This document shows, in pieces, positions 9,262-18,830 of a stretch of DNA of 64,000 bases (the stretch's first letter is position 1; the number at the start of each line of letters is the position of its first letter). The translations under genes were made by a program, and so were the position numbers. This DNA is from Shewanella profunda (GTDB lineage Bacteria > Pseudomonadota > Gammaproteobacteria > Enterobacterales > Shewanellaceae). The notes below the pieces were generated by a model that was not told where the DNA came from, made no database searches, and saw only the letters and a list, made by a program, of their open reading frames with translations. Where the stretch lies: contig NZ_JAKILG010000002.1 in assembly GCF_023283765.1 (NCBI RefSeq), positions 62,001 to 126,000 of the forward strand. Direction: 5' to 3'.

Positions 9262-10341
9262 ATGTTAAGGGTCAAAGTGTTATATCTTAAAGGGCTTAAG
9301 AAAAGCCATAAAATCAGTAGACTACTCCAAATCGCCATCGCCTTGACCTTGATGGTGGGCTTAGTGCAATTGTGGCAGACAAGCCTACTACAAGGTCAGT
9401 TGCTTCTAAAGTCCCAAACTCAAAAGATGGCCAGATTACTGGTTCAGCAAACCGCTTACAGCGCGGCCCCTGCACTACAACTGCAAAATGATGAACAATT
9501 GCAATGGCTAGCGAGTGCACTCGTCGAAGATCCTAAGGTCATGTCGGCAGCGATATTCAGTGATCAAGGGATTCGGTTATCCTTTGCCCAAAGCATTACC
9601 AAAGAAGTTTTAGATCCTGACTCAAAGGATATGGATCAACTCCTCAGCAAATATCCTCCCTATGTGGAACCCGTGCTTCAGGAAGGCAAAAACCTAGGTT
9701 ATGTCGAAGTTAGACTCGATACCAAACTGTTTTTTAACGAAATTAAAGAAGCGCATAATTTAAACATGGAGCAGCAACAAATTATGCTGCTGGTTGCTGG
9801 CTTAATTGGCATGCTACTATCCCGCGCCCTTTCTTTTAAACGCGCTGACTTTGATCGCCGCCGTACCCGCGTCAAATTGCGCCAAACCCCTAAGAAAAAT
9901 AAGACAGTAAAACCAGCGGGATCGCCCAACGCTGAATTAATAGCATCTGGGACTCAAGATGATGCGAATAAGAACATTGAACAGAGTATCAGGGATCATG
10001 CAAAAGCGAGCCCAATAAAAGCCGGTACTCCGATTAACCAAGTTAAGGCTGAAGATAAATCCAAGCTAAAAGACATTGGTGATAGTGAAATAAAGAGCGA
10101 GCAGAATACCATCCACTTAACAGAACTGGTTCAACCAGCTAAAAAGCCACAATTAAAGTCTAATGTAAGCCTTTCAAAAAACGAGACTAAACCAAAAGCT
10201 AACCCTGAACCGACCAGCGTAGCAATAACGCTAACAATCAAACCTAAAGTAAAAATGGTGCGCCGAGTTAACACCACAGCTAAAACTGACGTGGAGAAAA
10301 CAGCACAATCCAGCGATCTCGACACAGATTCAACGGGCTAA
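9262..10341 (+). CDS. YtjB/Smp-like membrane protein with a long basic tail
   Basis: Topology resembles E. coli YtjB (Smp/AhpA family): a transmembrane helix at about residues 20-38, an extracytoplasmic region of about 130 residues, a second helix near 172-188, then a cytoplasmic tail. The tail here runs to residue 359, while E. coli YtjB is about 214 residues; the extra part is low-complexity and rich in Lys, Thr, Ser and Pro. The position, divergent from serB, is the same as in E. coli. Function is unknown, though the region between two helices resembles small sensor domains. The start could instead be GTG at 9277, which has AAGGG six bases upstream. A bidirectional terminator follows. Confidence 0.75.
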   Translation: MLRVKVLYLKGLKKSHKISRLLQIAIALTLMVGLVQLWQTSLLQGQLLLKSQTQKMARLLVQQTAYSAAPALQLQNDEQLQWLASALVEDPKVMSAAIFSDQGIRLSFAQSITKEVLDPDSKDMDQLLSKYPPYVEPVLQEGKNLGYVEVRLDTKLFFNEIKEAHNLNMEQQQIMLLVAGLIGMLLSRALSFKRADFDRRRTRVKLRQTPKKNKTVKPAGSPNAELIASGTQDDANKNIEQSIRDHAKASPIKAGTPINQVKAEDKSKLKDIGDSEIKSEQNTIHLTELVQPAKKPQLKSNVSLSKNETKPKANPEPTSVAITLTIKPKVKMVRRVNTTAKTDVEKTAQSSDLDTDSTG

Positions 10342-10402
10342 TATCAATTAGCTCAATTCAATAAACTCACTCTGACGAGTGAAGTTATTGACTTGTCCCA
10401 TA

Positions 10403-10431
10403 AAAAAGGGTTCGCACTGCGAACCCTTTTT
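10403..10431. terminator. Bidirectional terminator between ytjB-like gene and deoD
   Basis: The stem AAAAAGGGTTCGC / GCGAACCCTTTTT with the loop ACT has 13 perfect pairs, with A and T runs on opposite sides. It lies between two convergent genes and should stop transcription in both directions. Confidence 0.9.
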
Positions 10432-10447
10432 CAATCGAGAGCAACAA

Positions 10448-11158
10448 TTACAACGTAATAGCAGCGTCTAATGTCATGATGATCATGTCGTTGAATGTAG
10501 TTTGACGTTCTTCTGCAGAGGTTTTTTCACCAGTACGGATGTGATCAGATACAGTCACAACACAGAGTGCACGGGCGCCAAACTCATGGGCAACACCGTA
10601 CAAACCAGCCGCTTCCATTTCCACGCCTAGTACACCCATTTTCTCCATTACGTCAAACATTTGTGGATCGGGTGTGTAAAATAAATCGGCAGAGAATACA
10701 TTACCTACACGGATTTTTGTACCTTTTACTTTAGCTGACTCGATAACCGCATTCATCAGCTCATAGTCAGCGATAGCGGCAAAATCTTGGCCTTTAAAAC
10801 GTAAACGGTTCACCTGTGAATCAGTACATGCACCCATACCGATAATGACATCGCGAACTTTAACGTCTGTGCTAATCGCACCACAAGTACCAACACGGAT
10901 TAGGTTTTTAACGCCATAATCACGAATTAATTCAGTTGCATAGATAGAGCATGAAGGAATACCCATGCCTGAACCCATTACTGAAATACGCTTACCTTTA
11001 TAAGTACCAGTAAAACCTAGCATGTTTCGAACATCATTCACTTGCTCAACATTTTCTAAGAATGTTTCAGCAATATATTTTGCACGTAATGGATCGCCAG
11101 GAAACAAAACTGTCTCAGCGAATGCGCCCTCTACAGCATTAATGTGTGGTGTTGCCAT
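10448..11158 (-). CDS. deoD: Purine nucleoside phosphorylase DeoD
   Basis: Splits purine (deoxy)nucleosides with phosphate to give the base and (deoxy)ribose 1-phosphate, as a cytoplasmic hexamer. Visible motifs: phosphate-binding [30 protein letters not shown], the ribose-binding [10 protein letters not shown] and the catalytic Asp in SDHIRTGE. Length 236 residues against 239 in E. coli. It is the last gene of deoC-deoA-deoB-deoD, 91 bp after deoB, with a hairpin in the gap that might tune its expression. It shares its 3' terminator with the convergent ytjB-like gene. Confidence 0.97.
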   Translation of the reverse strand: MATPHINAVEGAFAETVLFPGDPLRAKYIAETFLENVEQVNDVRNMLGFTGTYKGKRISVMGSGMGIPSCSIYATELIRDYGVKNLIRVGTCGAISTDVKVRDVIIGMGACTDSQVNRLRFKGQDFAAIADYELMNAVIESAKVKGTKIRVGNVFSADLFYTPDPQMFDVMEKMGVLGVEMEAAGLYGVAHEFGARALCVVTVSDHIRTGEKTSAEERQTTFNDMIIMTLDAAITL

Positions 11159-11183
11159 CGAAATAACCCCTGTTTATTTTATT

Positions 11184-11227
11184 AAGACTTAAGTCTTTGT
11201 TTACTGGCGGCCCAATGTCAGCCGCCA
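11184..11227 (-). other. Intercistronic hairpins between deoB and deoD
   Basis: TGGCGGC (11205-11211) pairs with GCCGCCA (11221-11227) over a 9-base loop, and the perfect palindrome AAGACTTAAGTCTT lies at 11184-11197. There is no T run, so this looks more like an mRNA processing or stability element than a terminator. Confidence 0.4.
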
Positions 11228-11249
11228 AATCGATATCTTGTATGTTTAA

Positions 11250-12464
11250 TTAGATAAACGACTCGCCATAGGCCATTGGCTCAAGTTTAAAGTGGCTGGC
11301 AATTGATTGGCCTATATCGGCAAAGCTGTTACGACGACCGAGTGACCCCGCTTTTAACCCAGCGCCATAGGCCAATACAGGCACATACTCACGGGTGTGG
11401 TCAGTACCTTGCCATGTTGGATCACAGCCATGATCCGCGGTTAAGATAAGTAGATCGTCTTCACCCAGCAAGGCGAGCATTTCAGGTAGACGAGCATCGA
11501 AATACTCCAGTCCTTTAGCGTAACCTGCCACATCGCGGCGATGGCCGTAATGGGAGTCAAAATCAACGAAGTTAGTAAACACTATAGTGTTATCGCCCGC
11601 AGATTTCACTTCCGCTAACGTCTCATCAAAGAGATCCTCAAGACCGTTAGCTTTGACTTTTTTAGTAATACCACAGTAAGCGTAGATGTCGGCAATCTTA
11701 CCCACACTCACCACTTCACCACCGGCAGCTTTCAGTTTGTCTAAAACGGTTTTTGCTGGCGGCTCTAATGAATAGTCTTTGCGATTTCCGGTGCGGGCAA
11801 AATCGCTTGGACCTGTACCGTCGAAGGGACGAGCGATCACACGACCAATGTTGTAAGGCTCTAGTTCTTCACGGGTAATTTCACAAAGGCGATAAAGATT
11901 TTCTAAACCGAAAGTCCCTTCGTGACAGGCAATTTGGAATACGGAGTCCGCCGAGGTATAGAAAATAGGCTTGCCAGAACGCATATGTTCTTCACCTAGC
12001 TCTTCTAAAATCGTCGTTCCTGAAGCATGACAGTTACCCAAAAAGCCATCAAGCCCAGCTCTTTCTAAGATCTTATCCGTCAGTTCTTTGGGGAATGAAT
12101 TTTGATGTTCACTAAAATAGCCCCACTCGAACAGTACAGGCACACCCGCCATTTCCCAATGACCACTCGGAGTATCTTTACCCGAACTCAACTCTTGAGC
12201 ATGACCATAGGCACCGATGAGTTCAACATCATCACCAAAGCCCGGCGCAAAAGCACCCGTACTTTCCATCGCAGCATGACCTAAACCTAAACGGGCTAAG
12301 TTAGGTAACTTCAGCGGACCTTCACGGCCAATATCAGCTTTACCTTCGGCACACGCCTTAGCAATATGTCCAAAAGTATCTGAACCCACATCTCCAAACT
12401 TGGCAGCATCACTCGCAGCACCAACGCCAAAGGAGTCCAACATCATAATAATGGTACGTTTCAT
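11250..12464 (-). CDS. deoB: Phosphopentomutase DeoB
   Basis: Interconverts (deoxy)ribose 1- and 5-phosphate, linking nucleoside phosphorolysis to DeoC and the pentose phosphate pathway. It belongs to the alkaline phosphatase superfamily: the first metal ligand lies in [13 protein letters not shown], the phosphorylated Thr in [12 protein letters not shown], and later metal ligands in [13 protein letters not shown] and [10 protein letters not shown]. Length 404 residues (E. coli 407). The ribosome site AAGGAAG precedes the ATG. It starts 9 bp after the deoA stop, so the two are translated from one message. Confidence 0.97.
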   Translation of the reverse strand: MKRTIIMMLDSFGVGAASDAAKFGDVGSDTFGHIAKACAEGKADIGREGPLKLPNLARLGLGHAAMESTGAFAPGFGDDVELIGAYGHAQELSSGKDTPSGHWEMAGVPVLFEWGYFSEHQNSFPKELTDKILERAGLDGFLGNCHASGTTILEELGEEHMRSGKPIFYTSADSVFQIACHEGTFGLENLYRLCEITREELEPYNIGRVIARPFDGTGPSDFARTGNRKDYSLEPPAKTVLDKLKAAGGEVVSVGKIADIYAYCGITKKVKANGLEDLFDETLAEVKSAGDNTIVFTNFVDFDSHYGHRRDVAGYAKGLEYFDARLPEMLALLGEDDLLILTADHGCDPTWQGTDHTREYVPVLAYGAGLKAGSLGRRNSFADIGQSIASHFKLEPMAYGESFI

Positions 12465-12473
12465 AATTCTTCC

Positions 12474-13805
12474 TTAAAGATCCGACGCACGAATATAAGC
12501 GTAGATCTCAGGTGTTTTTTCTGGAGCAGTTTCACCTATGTGAATCGCTTTTTTCACCGCATTTTCAGCTTCTGTAAAGGCCGCTTCAGATTGTGCATGG
12601 ATCACGGCAATCGGTGTTGACGAATCAATTTTATCGCCAAGAGCACACACTTGGGTTAGACCTACACTATAGTCTAGTGCATCACCGGGTTTTCGGCGGC
12701 CACCACCTAAGGTTACTACGGCCAAACCAAGCTCACGGGTATCCATGCTATAGGCATAACCTTTGGCATCGGCAAACACGGGGCGAATGATTTGCGATTG
12801 CGGCAAGTATTTACTGTAGTTTTCAACAAAATCAACTGGTCCTCCAAGACCCGATACCATCTTGCCAAAAATTTCAGCAGCGCGGCCGTTATCCAAAACA
12901 CGATTGAGTTTTGCACGAGCGTCTACTTCATTGCTCGCCAAGCCACCTAGCAACAGCATCTCTGCACAGAGGCCCATAGTGACTTCATATAAACGCGGAT
13001 TACGATAAGCGCCCGTTAAAAAGTCGATAGCCTCTTTTACCTCAACCGCATTACCCGCACAGGACGCAAGTACTTGGTTCATATCGGTAAGCAAAGCAGT
13101 GGTTTTAGTACCTGCACCATTGGCAACGGCAGCAATACTGCGGGCTAACTCCTCAGAGGCTTCGTAGGTTGGCATAAAGGCGCCGCTACCGACTTTTACG
13201 TCCATTGCTAGCGCATCTAAATTACAGGCTAATTTCTTAGACAGAATCGAAGCTGTGATGAGGGAAATGGATTCAACGGTTGCGGTATTATCACGGATAG
13301 AATAGAAGCGTTTATCGGCAGGAACGAGATCGCCTGTTTGACCAATAATGGCAACGCCAACTTCTTTAACAACTTTACGGAAGAGTTCGCTTGATGGCTC
13401 AGTTTGATAACCAGGAATGGCATCAAACTTATCAAGGGTGCCGCCCGTATGACCTAGGCCACGCCCAGAAATCATAGGAACATAACCACCACAAGCCGCG
13501 GCCATAGGGCCAAGCATTAAGCTAATCACATCGCCAACGCCGCCAGTGCTGTGTTTGTCAATCACAGGACCGTTAAGCCCTAATGATTGCCAATTAAGTA
13601 CAGTGCCAGAATCGCGCATGGCTGTGGTTAAAGCGATTCTTTCATCCATATTCATGTCATTAAAGTACACCGCCATGCCTAATGCTGCGATCTGACCTTC
13701 AGACACTGAATTAGTGGTAATGCCCTTAACGAAGAATTGTATCTCTTCGGAACTTAACGCCAAACCATTACGTTTTTTACGAATAATCTCTTGAGCTAGA
13801 AACAT
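12474..13805 (-). CDS. deoA: Thymidine phosphorylase DeoA
   Basis: Phosphorolyses thymidine and deoxyuridine to the base and deoxyribose 1-phosphate. The family signature is visible as [14 protein letters not shown], with KHSTGGVGD upstream and a C-terminal domain ending near AYIRASDL. The ATG at 13805 gives 443 residues (E. coli 440) and starts [14 protein letters not shown], with GGAGG eight bases upstream; the longer in-frame reading to 13871 adds 22 residues foreign to the family. It lies between deoC (183 bp upstream) and deoB (9 bp downstream), the standard deo order. Confidence 0.97.
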   Translation of the reverse strand: MFLAQEIIRKKRNGLALSSEEIQFFVKGITTNSVSEGQIAALGMAVYFNDMNMDERIALTTAMRDSGTVLNWQSLGLNGPVIDKHSTGGVGDVISLMLGPMAAACGGYVPMISGRGLGHTGGTLDKFDAIPGYQTEPSSELFRKVVKEVGVAIIGQTGDLVPADKRFYSIRDNTATVESISLITASILSKKLACNLDALAMDVKVGSGAFMPTYEASEELARSIAAVANGAGTKTTALLTDMNQVLASCAGNAVEVKEAIDFLTGAYRNPRLYEVTMGLCAEMLLLGGLASNEVDARAKLNRVLDNGRAAEIFGKMVSGLGGPVDFVENYSKYLPQSQIIRPVFADAKGYAYSMDTRELGLAVVTLGGGRRKPGDALDYSVGLTQVCALGDKIDSSTPIAVIHAQSEAAFTEAENAVKKAIHIGETAPEKTPEIYAYIRASDL

Positions 13806-13988
13806 GATACTGCCTCCAAGATAGGCACCAGTATACTGTCGCTGGTGCTTACCTTTGCAATGAAACATCAAAACTGTAGCAATATTACAAGTTCATGCTA
13901 TCCAAGTTTTGATGTCCCCAACTAGATTTAGGTCACACTTAATTAGATTCGATATGCGCTTTTAGTATTAATCAGCGACGAATCGCCA

Positions 13989-14759
13989 TTAATAGCCTTG
14001 AGTAGGCTTAGGCGCATCGGCTAATTCTAATGTGTGCAATAAGCTATTAAGTAAGCTTGATGCTCCAAATCTAAAGGTGCGAGGCGACACCCAGTTCGCG
14101 CCTAAAATACGCTCAGCAACACCTAAAAACTCCGCAGCTTGCGCAGCATCACGCACACCACCCGCAGGCTTGAAGCCCACTTTAGTGTTCTTCTCACTGA
14201 TCACCGTTAGCATGATCTCAGCTGCTTCGAGCGTTGCATTAACAGGTACTTTACCAGTAGAGGTTTTAATAAAGTCGGCACCCGCATCGATTGAAAGCTC
14301 AGAAGCACGACGAATAAGTGCTGGATCGGCTAATACGCCAGATTCAATAATGACTTTCAGTAATACTTCACCGCAGGCTTCTTTACAGGCTTTAACTAAT
14401 TCAAACCCAATAGTTTCATTGCCTTCCATCAGCGCACGGTATGGGAATACGACGTCAACTTCATCGGCGCCATAAGCAACTGCTGCACGGGTTTCTAGTA
14501 CGGCAATAGCAATATCATCGTTACCGTGTGGGAAATTAGTGACAGTGGCGATTTGGATATCTTCAGCGCCAATTTCATCTAAGGTCTTACGTGCGATAGG
14601 TATAAAACGTGGATAAATACAAATAGCGGCAGTGTTGCCTGCAGCAGTTTTCGCTTTGTAACACAGTTCGATGACTTTCTGATCGGTATCGTCATCATTC
14701 AATGTGGTTAAGTCCATTAACTCAATGGCGCGTTGTGCAGCTTTTTTTAAATCAGTCAT
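13989..14759 (-). CDS. deoC: Deoxyribose-phosphate aldolase DeoC
   Basis: Cleaves 2-deoxyribose 5-phosphate to glyceraldehyde 3-phosphate and acetaldehyde, the exit of deoxynucleoside breakdown. The Schiff-base lysine is in FIKTSTGK and the second catalytic lysine in [11 protein letters not shown]. The ATG at 14759 gives 256 residues (E. coli 259), beginning [10 protein letters not shown], with GGAGAG upstream; the reading to 14804 is an extension without a ribosome site. It is the first gene of deoCABD. About 370 bases of non-coding DNA precede it. Confidence 0.97.
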   Translation of the reverse strand: MTDLKKAAQRAIELMDLTTLNDDDTDQKVIELCYKAKTAAGNTAAICIYPRFIPIARKTLDEIGAEDIQIATVTNFPHGNDDIAIAVLETRAAVAYGADEVDVVFPYRALMEGNETIGFELVKACKEACGEVLLKVIIESGVLADPALIRRASELSIDAGADFIKTSTGKVPVNATLEAAEIMLTVISEKNTKVGFKPAGGVRDAAQAAEFLGVAERILGANWVSPRTFRFGASSLLNSLLHTLELADAPKPTQGY

Positions 14760-15129
14760 AATAGCTCTCCAAAAGAAAAATAAATCAATAGAAATCAGTC
14801 GCATAAAGCAACGCTTAGAAGTGGCATTATTGTGATTATTTTTATGGCCGGGCCTTCAGGCGATGCCGAGTAATTTGCTTATACAAACTACCTTGTTGTT
14901 AGGTATTCAATCTTGCCTATGCATGACACATACGCATCCTGACACTTAAATGACATATAAGTGGTCACGACTTGAATCCTTGAAGACCGGAAGAGAGGAT
15001 ACGAATAAAACCTTGTTCCTACTTTTCCGCGAAAAATCCATTTTAGCGCGAGAAAAACACAAACCTTTATATAAACACACTGCTCAGATATTGAATGGGT
15101 TTAGATAAAGATTCATGACAAACTAAATG
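14760..15129 (-). other. Upstream region of the deo operon
   Basis: This non-coding stretch should carry the deoC promoter. A lone TGTGA half-site is visible near 14831-14835 (plus strand), and TGACACATACG and TGACACTTAAATG are near 14924-14952. I could not identify a convincing -35/-10 pair or a full CRP, CytR or DeoR operator. The imperfect repeat CGCGAAAA...TTTTAGCGCG is at 15029-15050. Confidence 0.35.
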
Positions 15130-15152
15130 TGGAGCCGCGTATTGCGGCTCCA
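15130..15152 (-). terminator. Hairpin terminator after the tsx-like gene
   Basis: TGGAGCCGC (15130-15138) and GCGGCTCCA (15144-15152) form a 9-bp GC-rich stem 17 bases after the stop codon. The T run beyond it on the minus strand is interrupted (ACATTTAGTTTG), so termination may be partial and allow some readthrough toward deoC. Confidence 0.65.
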
Positions 15153-15169
15153 GCGGCAATTACAAGAGA

Positions 15170-16009
15170 TTAGAACTTGTAAGTTGCTGACAGGTAGTGT
15201 GACCAACCTGTTGATTCTAGAGCAAGTGCACCAGCACCATCTTCTAACAGGTAAACGTCTTTGAAGCCTTTCAGGCCATAGCCCAGAGCATAACGATCTG
15301 AGTGCCAGTATAGACCGAAGAAGATGTTACCACCGTTAGAGGTTTTTGGTACAAAAGCAGTTTTGTCTTCGTCAGCACCAAATTGGTAATCAACATAACC
15401 TTGGAATGCTATGAAGCTCTTATTGTCGAAGAAATAGAAAGGCTTGAACCAGTTAGCAGAGAACTGGTAACCATTCCACTCTTTAGCATTCATGTCATAG
15501 AAACCATATAGGTTCATACCTGTTTTGCCTAACCATGGTACCATTACGTCAGCGCCCACACCCCAGAAAGTAGAGTTAACGCCTTCACCGTTTAGGCCAT
15601 CCCAGTTAAACAGGGTAGAAAAGTAAACTTCTTCTACAGGACCGAAAGATAAATCTTTACCTGTTAGCGCATCGATAGAAACACGTGGTGCAAACTTCAT
15701 GAATAGTTTGCTAGTGCCAGAACCTGGGTTCTTGTCACCATCGTTTGTGCTTTCGTTTGCTAAGTTGAAAATATCAACATAACCGTATAGATCGAATATG
15801 CCAGAACGGCCGCCAAATTCCATTTCTAAGTAGTTGTGCTGATCGCCAGAAGCTGGGTTATCTGGTTTTTCACCGATAGAGTACATAGCGTTGAACTGCA
15901 CCCACTTGTAGTCACTACCGTGAAGGTCTGTACGATCCGCTGCAAATGCATTACCAGAGATTGCTGCTACTGCGGTAGCGGCTAAAGCTAAAGTTTTAAC
16001 GTTTTTCAT
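15170..16009 (-). CDS. Tsx/OmpK-family nucleoside-specific outer membrane channel
   Basis: A 279-residue outer membrane beta-barrel with a signal peptide (MKNVKTLALAATAVAAISG...AFA, cleavage before ADRTDLHG) and a C-terminal ...LSATYKF ending in Phe, as barrel proteins do. Alternating aromatic strands and the DLYGYVDIFN and GYGLKGFKD segments fit the Tsx/OmpK family, which passes nucleosides across the outer membrane. The start at 16009 is preferred, with GGGG six bases upstream; ATGs at 16012 and 16021 are in frame. The position between nupC and deoC supports nucleoside uptake as its role. A good promoter and a CRP-like site lie upstream. Confidence 0.85.
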   Translation of the reverse strand: MKNVKTLALAATAVAAISGNAFAADRTDLHGSDYKWVQFNAMYSIGEKPDNPASGDQHNYLEMEFGGRSGIFDLYGYVDIFNLANESTNDGDKNPGSGTSKLFMKFAPRVSIDALTGKDLSFGPVEEVYFSTLFNWDGLNGEGVNSTFWGVGADVMVPWLGKTGMNLYGFYDMNAKEWNGYQFSANWFKPFYFFDNKSFIAFQGYVDYQFGADEDKTAFVPKTSNGGNIFFGLYWHSDRYALGYGLKGFKDVYLLEDGAGALALESTGWSHYLSATYKF

Positions 16010-16032
16010 CATCAACCCCATTTATCTTGTTT

Positions 16033-16050
16033 GCTACCATCGAGGGTAGC
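16033..16050 (-). other. Small hairpin in the tsx-like 5' untranslated region
   Basis: GCTACC (16033-16038) pairs with GGTAGC (16045-16050). It lies between the predicted transcription start near 16064 and the start codon, so it could affect mRNA stability or translation. Confidence 0.35.
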
Positions 16051-16070
16051 GTTCTTTTTGTGGCGCTCGC

Positions 16071-16098
16071 ATTTTACCTCGATTAAAAAAAATCTCAA
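16071..16098 (-). promoter_or_regulatory. Promoter of the tsx-like gene
   Basis: On the minus strand TTGAGA (-35, 16098-16093) is separated by 16 bases from TAAAAT (-10, 16076-16071). Each hexamer matches the sigma-70 consensus at five of six positions. The 5' leader would be about 55 bases. Confidence 0.6.
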
Positions 16099-16135
16099 TA
16101 ATCTAGCGTAAAATCACGAACACAAAATCTTTAAT

Positions 16136-16151
16136 TGTGAACAAAGTCGCG
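16136..16151. promoter_or_regulatory. CRP-like operator upstream of the tsx-like gene
   Basis: TGTGA-ACAAAG-TCGCG closely matches TGTGA-N6-TCACA, with one half perfect. Its centre is about 80 bases upstream of the predicted transcription start, a spacing that CRP can use. It fits catabolite control of nucleoside uptake but is inferred from one site only. Confidence 0.45.
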
Positions 16152-16318
16152 ACCTGTATATCACGGTTAATTAACTTAACCATGAGTTCACGACATTTAT
16201 AACAGAATAACAACTAGAGTTTAGATGTATTCTGGCTATTGCAATCGGAGAAAATATTCACTACTGGAAAATGGTTGAATTAACTTGGATCCTGCCCTGC
16301 AATGGTCAGGACCCAGTT

Positions 16319-16337
16319 AGTGGGGTTTCCCCCAACT
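16319..16337 (-). terminator. Possible terminator after nupC
   Basis: On the minus strand AGTTGGGG and CCCCACT pair around a GAAA tetraloop (one bulged T), 14 bases after the nupC stop. There is no T run, so this may be a 3' stabilising hairpin rather than an efficient terminator. Confidence 0.35.
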
Positions 16338-16350
16338 GCCGCTCATTAAC

Positions 16351-17610
16351 TTAGATAGCTAAGAATAAGCCCGCAAGAGTTGCGCTCATTAAGTTAGCTA
16401 AAGAGCCTGCGATAACCGCACGTATACCCATTTTAGCTAAATCATGACGACGGTTAGGAGCCATAGCACCTAAACCACCAAGTAGAATCGCGATTGAAGA
16501 CAAGTTAGCGAAACCACACAGAGCGAAGGAAATAATCGCTTTCGTTCTGTCAGTCATTGCTAAACCAGTTTCAGCAACAACTAGGCCACCATCAGCGATG
16601 TCTTTTAAGTATGGAGCAAAGTTTAAGTAAGCTACGAATTCGTTAACAACGATCTTTTGACCGATGAAAGAACCCGCGACTAATGCTTCGTTCCAAGGCA
16701 CACCGATTAAGAATGCTAAAGGCATGAAAATGTAGCCAAGGATCAGTTCAAGTGTTAACCCTTCAACACCAAACCAGCCACCCACACCACCGATAATGCC
16801 ATTGACCATAGCGATCAAACCAACGAAGGCTAACAGCATTGCGCCTACGTTCAGCGCTAGGTGCATACCAGATGAAGCACCTGCAGCAGCCGCATCTAAT
16901 ACGTTAGCTGGCTTGTCAGGATCTTCTGGCAATTCATCCATATCGTTCTTAGCAGCTTCAGTTTCTGGGTGCATCAGTTTAGCCATTAATAGGCCACCTG
17001 GTGCTGCCATGAATGAAGCGGCAACTAAGTATTCGATAGGCACACCCATCTGTGCATAACCAGCTAATACTGAACCTGCAATAGAGGCTAGACCACCAAC
17101 CATGATCGCAAACAGTTCAGACTGCGTCATAGTTGGAATAAATGGACGAACCACTAAAGGCGCTTCAGTTTGACCTACGAAAATGTTAGCAGTTGCTGAC
17201 ATTGACTCAGTACGGCTTGTACCTAATGCTTTTTGTAGCCCACCACCGATAATACGGATGATCCACTGCATAACACCTAGGTAGTACAGTACAGCGATCA
17301 GAGAAGAGAAGAACACGATAACTGGCAATACGTTAACGGCAAAAATAAAGCCAAGCTTGAAGTTAGCTAAATCGCCGAACAGGAAGCTAATACCGTTTTG
17401 TGCATAACCAATAACGCTAGATACGGCGTCAGATACACTTTTCAGAATATCTTTACCAACGGGAACATACAGAACAAAACCACCGAAGGCGGCTTGAATG
17501 GCTAACGCACCACCCACTGTACGTAAATTAATTGCTTTTTTGTTATTCGATAGGAGGAAACCTATCGCAAGTAGGGTGACCACCCCTACTAAACTCATTA
17601 ATATATTCAT
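16351..17610 (-). CDS. nupC: NupC-family concentrative nucleoside transporter
   Basis: A 419-residue inner membrane protein of the CNT family, which imports nucleosides with protons or sodium ions. Family motifs visible include [30 protein letters not shown], the [15 protein letters not shown] loop and the C-terminal [13 protein letters not shown]...GG. The N-terminus [10 protein letters not shown] with AGGGTGATGG upstream supports the start. It follows tatD on the same strand but has its own upstream region with a TATAAT box. With the channel gene and deoCABD it completes a nucleoside uptake and breakdown set. The exact substrate range cannot be read from the sequence. Confidence 0.93.
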   Translation of the reverse strand: MNILMSLVGVVTLLAIGFLLSNNKKAINLRTVGGALAIQAAFGGFVLYVPVGKDILKSVSDAVSSVIGYAQNGISFLFGDLANFKLGFIFAVNVLPVIVFFSSLIAVLYYLGVMQWIIRIIGGGLQKALGTSRTESMSATANIFVGQTEAPLVVRPFIPTMTQSELFAIMVGGLASIAGSVLAGYAQMGVPIEYLVAASFMAAPGGLLMAKLMHPETEAAKNDMDELPEDPDKPANVLDAAAAGASSGMHLALNVGAMLLAFVGLIAMVNGIIGGVGGWFGVEGLTLELILGYIFMPLAFLIGVPWNEALVAGSFIGQKIVVNEFVAYLNFAPYLKDIADGGLVVAETGLAMTDRTKAIISFALCGFANLSSIAILLGGLGAMAPNRRHDLAKMGIRAVIAGSLANLMSATLAGLFLAI

Positions 17611-17673
17611 TAACCATCACCCTATTGTTAACAATTTTTAATTATGTTGTTAATCAACCTATTTCCGAGTCAG

Positions 17674-17679
17674 ATTATA
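17674..17679 (-). promoter_or_regulatory. Candidate -10 box of nupC
   Basis: A perfect TATAAT on the minus strand lies 64 bases before the nupC start, preceded by GGG. No good -35 hexamer lies at 16-18 bases, so the promoter may depend on an activator. Confidence 0.4.
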
Positions 17680-17786
17680 CCCGAGGAAAAGTCGAAAATC
17701 GTCGTTTTGATCAAATTTTTGGAGTTTAATTTCAATCGCTTAGTGCCGAATGCTGGTGCGACATACATCTGTTTAATTAAAAATAA

Positions 17787-18551
17787 CTAAAGGTCAAATA
17801 GTTGCATAGCATTCAACATCAAGTGTTCTGATATTAGAACACTTGATTTTTTTTGCAAATTGGCAATTTTGTCTATAAAAAGAACAGCGTTAGCGGGCTG
17901 GTTACGTTTTTCAGTAACATTTATAGGGGGCATTGAGGGTGAGTCTGTCTCAAGTAGGAAGTTTTCGAGAGGAAGTTCACATACAGTTTTGATCAATTTT
18001 TTGGCATTCGGGTTCATAATCAAACCACCAATTCCCAGCTTATAACCTAATTTAATATACTCGAGGGCAATTTCTGGACTGCCAGAAAAGGCATGTATTA
18101 CGCCACCTCGAGGCAATTGATACTTTTTCAAACAGCTCAATACTTCAGAGTGAGCTTTCACACTATGGATAATGACGGGGAGATTAACTGTTTTTGCCAG
18201 CCGTAATTGTGCTTCGAAACAAGCCCGTTGTTGCGGCCAAGTTGCAGAGTAGAGTTTATCTAAACCACACTCTCCAATAGCCACAAATCGAGAACACTCA
18301 AGCAACACTGATATCTGAGAGGTTAATGCTTGGATCGCCGCTTCGACATCCTGTGGGCAAAACCAAGGGTGAATGCCCAACGCAAAATAAGCTTCATATT
18401 GCTGTGCAACGGCGAGTTGTTTTTGCCAATGTGAGGGAGAAACACCAGGAATAATCAGGTTTGTTATCCCAGCTTGATGCATCTTAAGCACGACATCACT
18501 TCGGTCTGCATCAAACTCGGCAAAGTCCAAATGTGCATGGGTATCTAGCAC
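17787..18551 (-). CDS. yjjV: TatD-family metal-dependent hydrolase (YjjV-like)
   Basis: A TIM-barrel metallohydrolase; family members act as DNases or unknown phosphoesterases. Metal ligands are in DTHAHLDF (HxH), GECGLD, PVIIHSVKAH and LLETDSP. The phrase VIHAFSGSPEIALEYIKLGY strongly resembles YjjV, and yjjV also lies near deoC and prfC in E. coli. I choose the GTG at 18551 (254 residues) because GAGGT lies eight bases upstream, inside the stop region of the preceding small gene; TTG at 18581 would add ten residues. The overlap of ribosome site and upstream stop suggests translational coupling. Confidence 0.85.
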   Translation of the reverse strand: MLDTHAHLDFAEFDADRSDVVLKMHQAGITNLIIPGVSPSHWQKQLAVAQQYEAYFALGIHPWFCPQDVEAAIQALTSQISVLLECSRFVAIGECGLDKLYSATWPQQRACFEAQLRLAKTVNLPVIIHSVKAHSEVLSCLKKYQLPRGGVIHAFSGSPEIALEYIKLGYKLGIGGLIMNPNAKKLIKTVCELPLENFLLETDSPSMPPINVTEKRNQPANAVLFIDKIANLQKKSSVLISEHLMLNAMQLFDL

Positions 18552-18561
18552 ACAAAATACC

Positions 18562-18747
18562 TCATTCAGACGTTTTATCAATTGGCGACGAAACCACCTT
18601 TTCTTGCGTCAAAGAGTGAGAACGCTTTGAAACTAACGGAGGATCTTCAAGCCGCGGCATACAACAACGACGATTCTCAGGTGTTAATCCCATCCGATCG
18701 CACCACCGAATGTAAGCCTGCCATGATGTTGTGATCCAATTAGCCAT
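18562..18747 (-). CDS. Small conserved protein with a CC pair (DUF5363-like)
   Basis: A 61-residue protein, MANWITTSWQAYIRWCDRMG..., with the core GLTPENRRCCMPRLEDPP. From memory similar short proteins with a W-C-LGLTP-C pattern exist in Vibrio and Shewanella (DUF5363-like), but this is not certain. The three cysteines could bind metal or form disulfides. ATG 18747 has GAG just upstream; an in-frame GTG at 18756 is the alternative. Its TGA stop overlaps the ribosome site of the tatD gene, and the prfC terminator lies just upstream, so the two genes form a short operon. Function unknown. Confidence 0.6.
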   Translation of the reverse strand: MANWITTSWQAYIRWCDRMGLTPENRRCCMPRLEDPPLVSKRSHSLTQEKVVSSPIDKTSE

Positions 18748-18778
18748 AACTCGCACCCCAAAAAGTAAATTAGATACA

Positions 18779-18805
18779 AAAATGGCGGTAAATTACCGCC
18801 ATTTT
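18779..18805 (-). terminator. Terminator after prfC
   Basis: AAAATGGCGGTAA (18779-18791) and TTACCGCCATTTT (18793-18805) form a near-perfect hairpin 26 bases after the prfC stop, followed on the minus strand by a T run. Confidence 0.85.
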
Positions 18806-18830
18806 AACAACTATAGTCACCCTAACAGAA

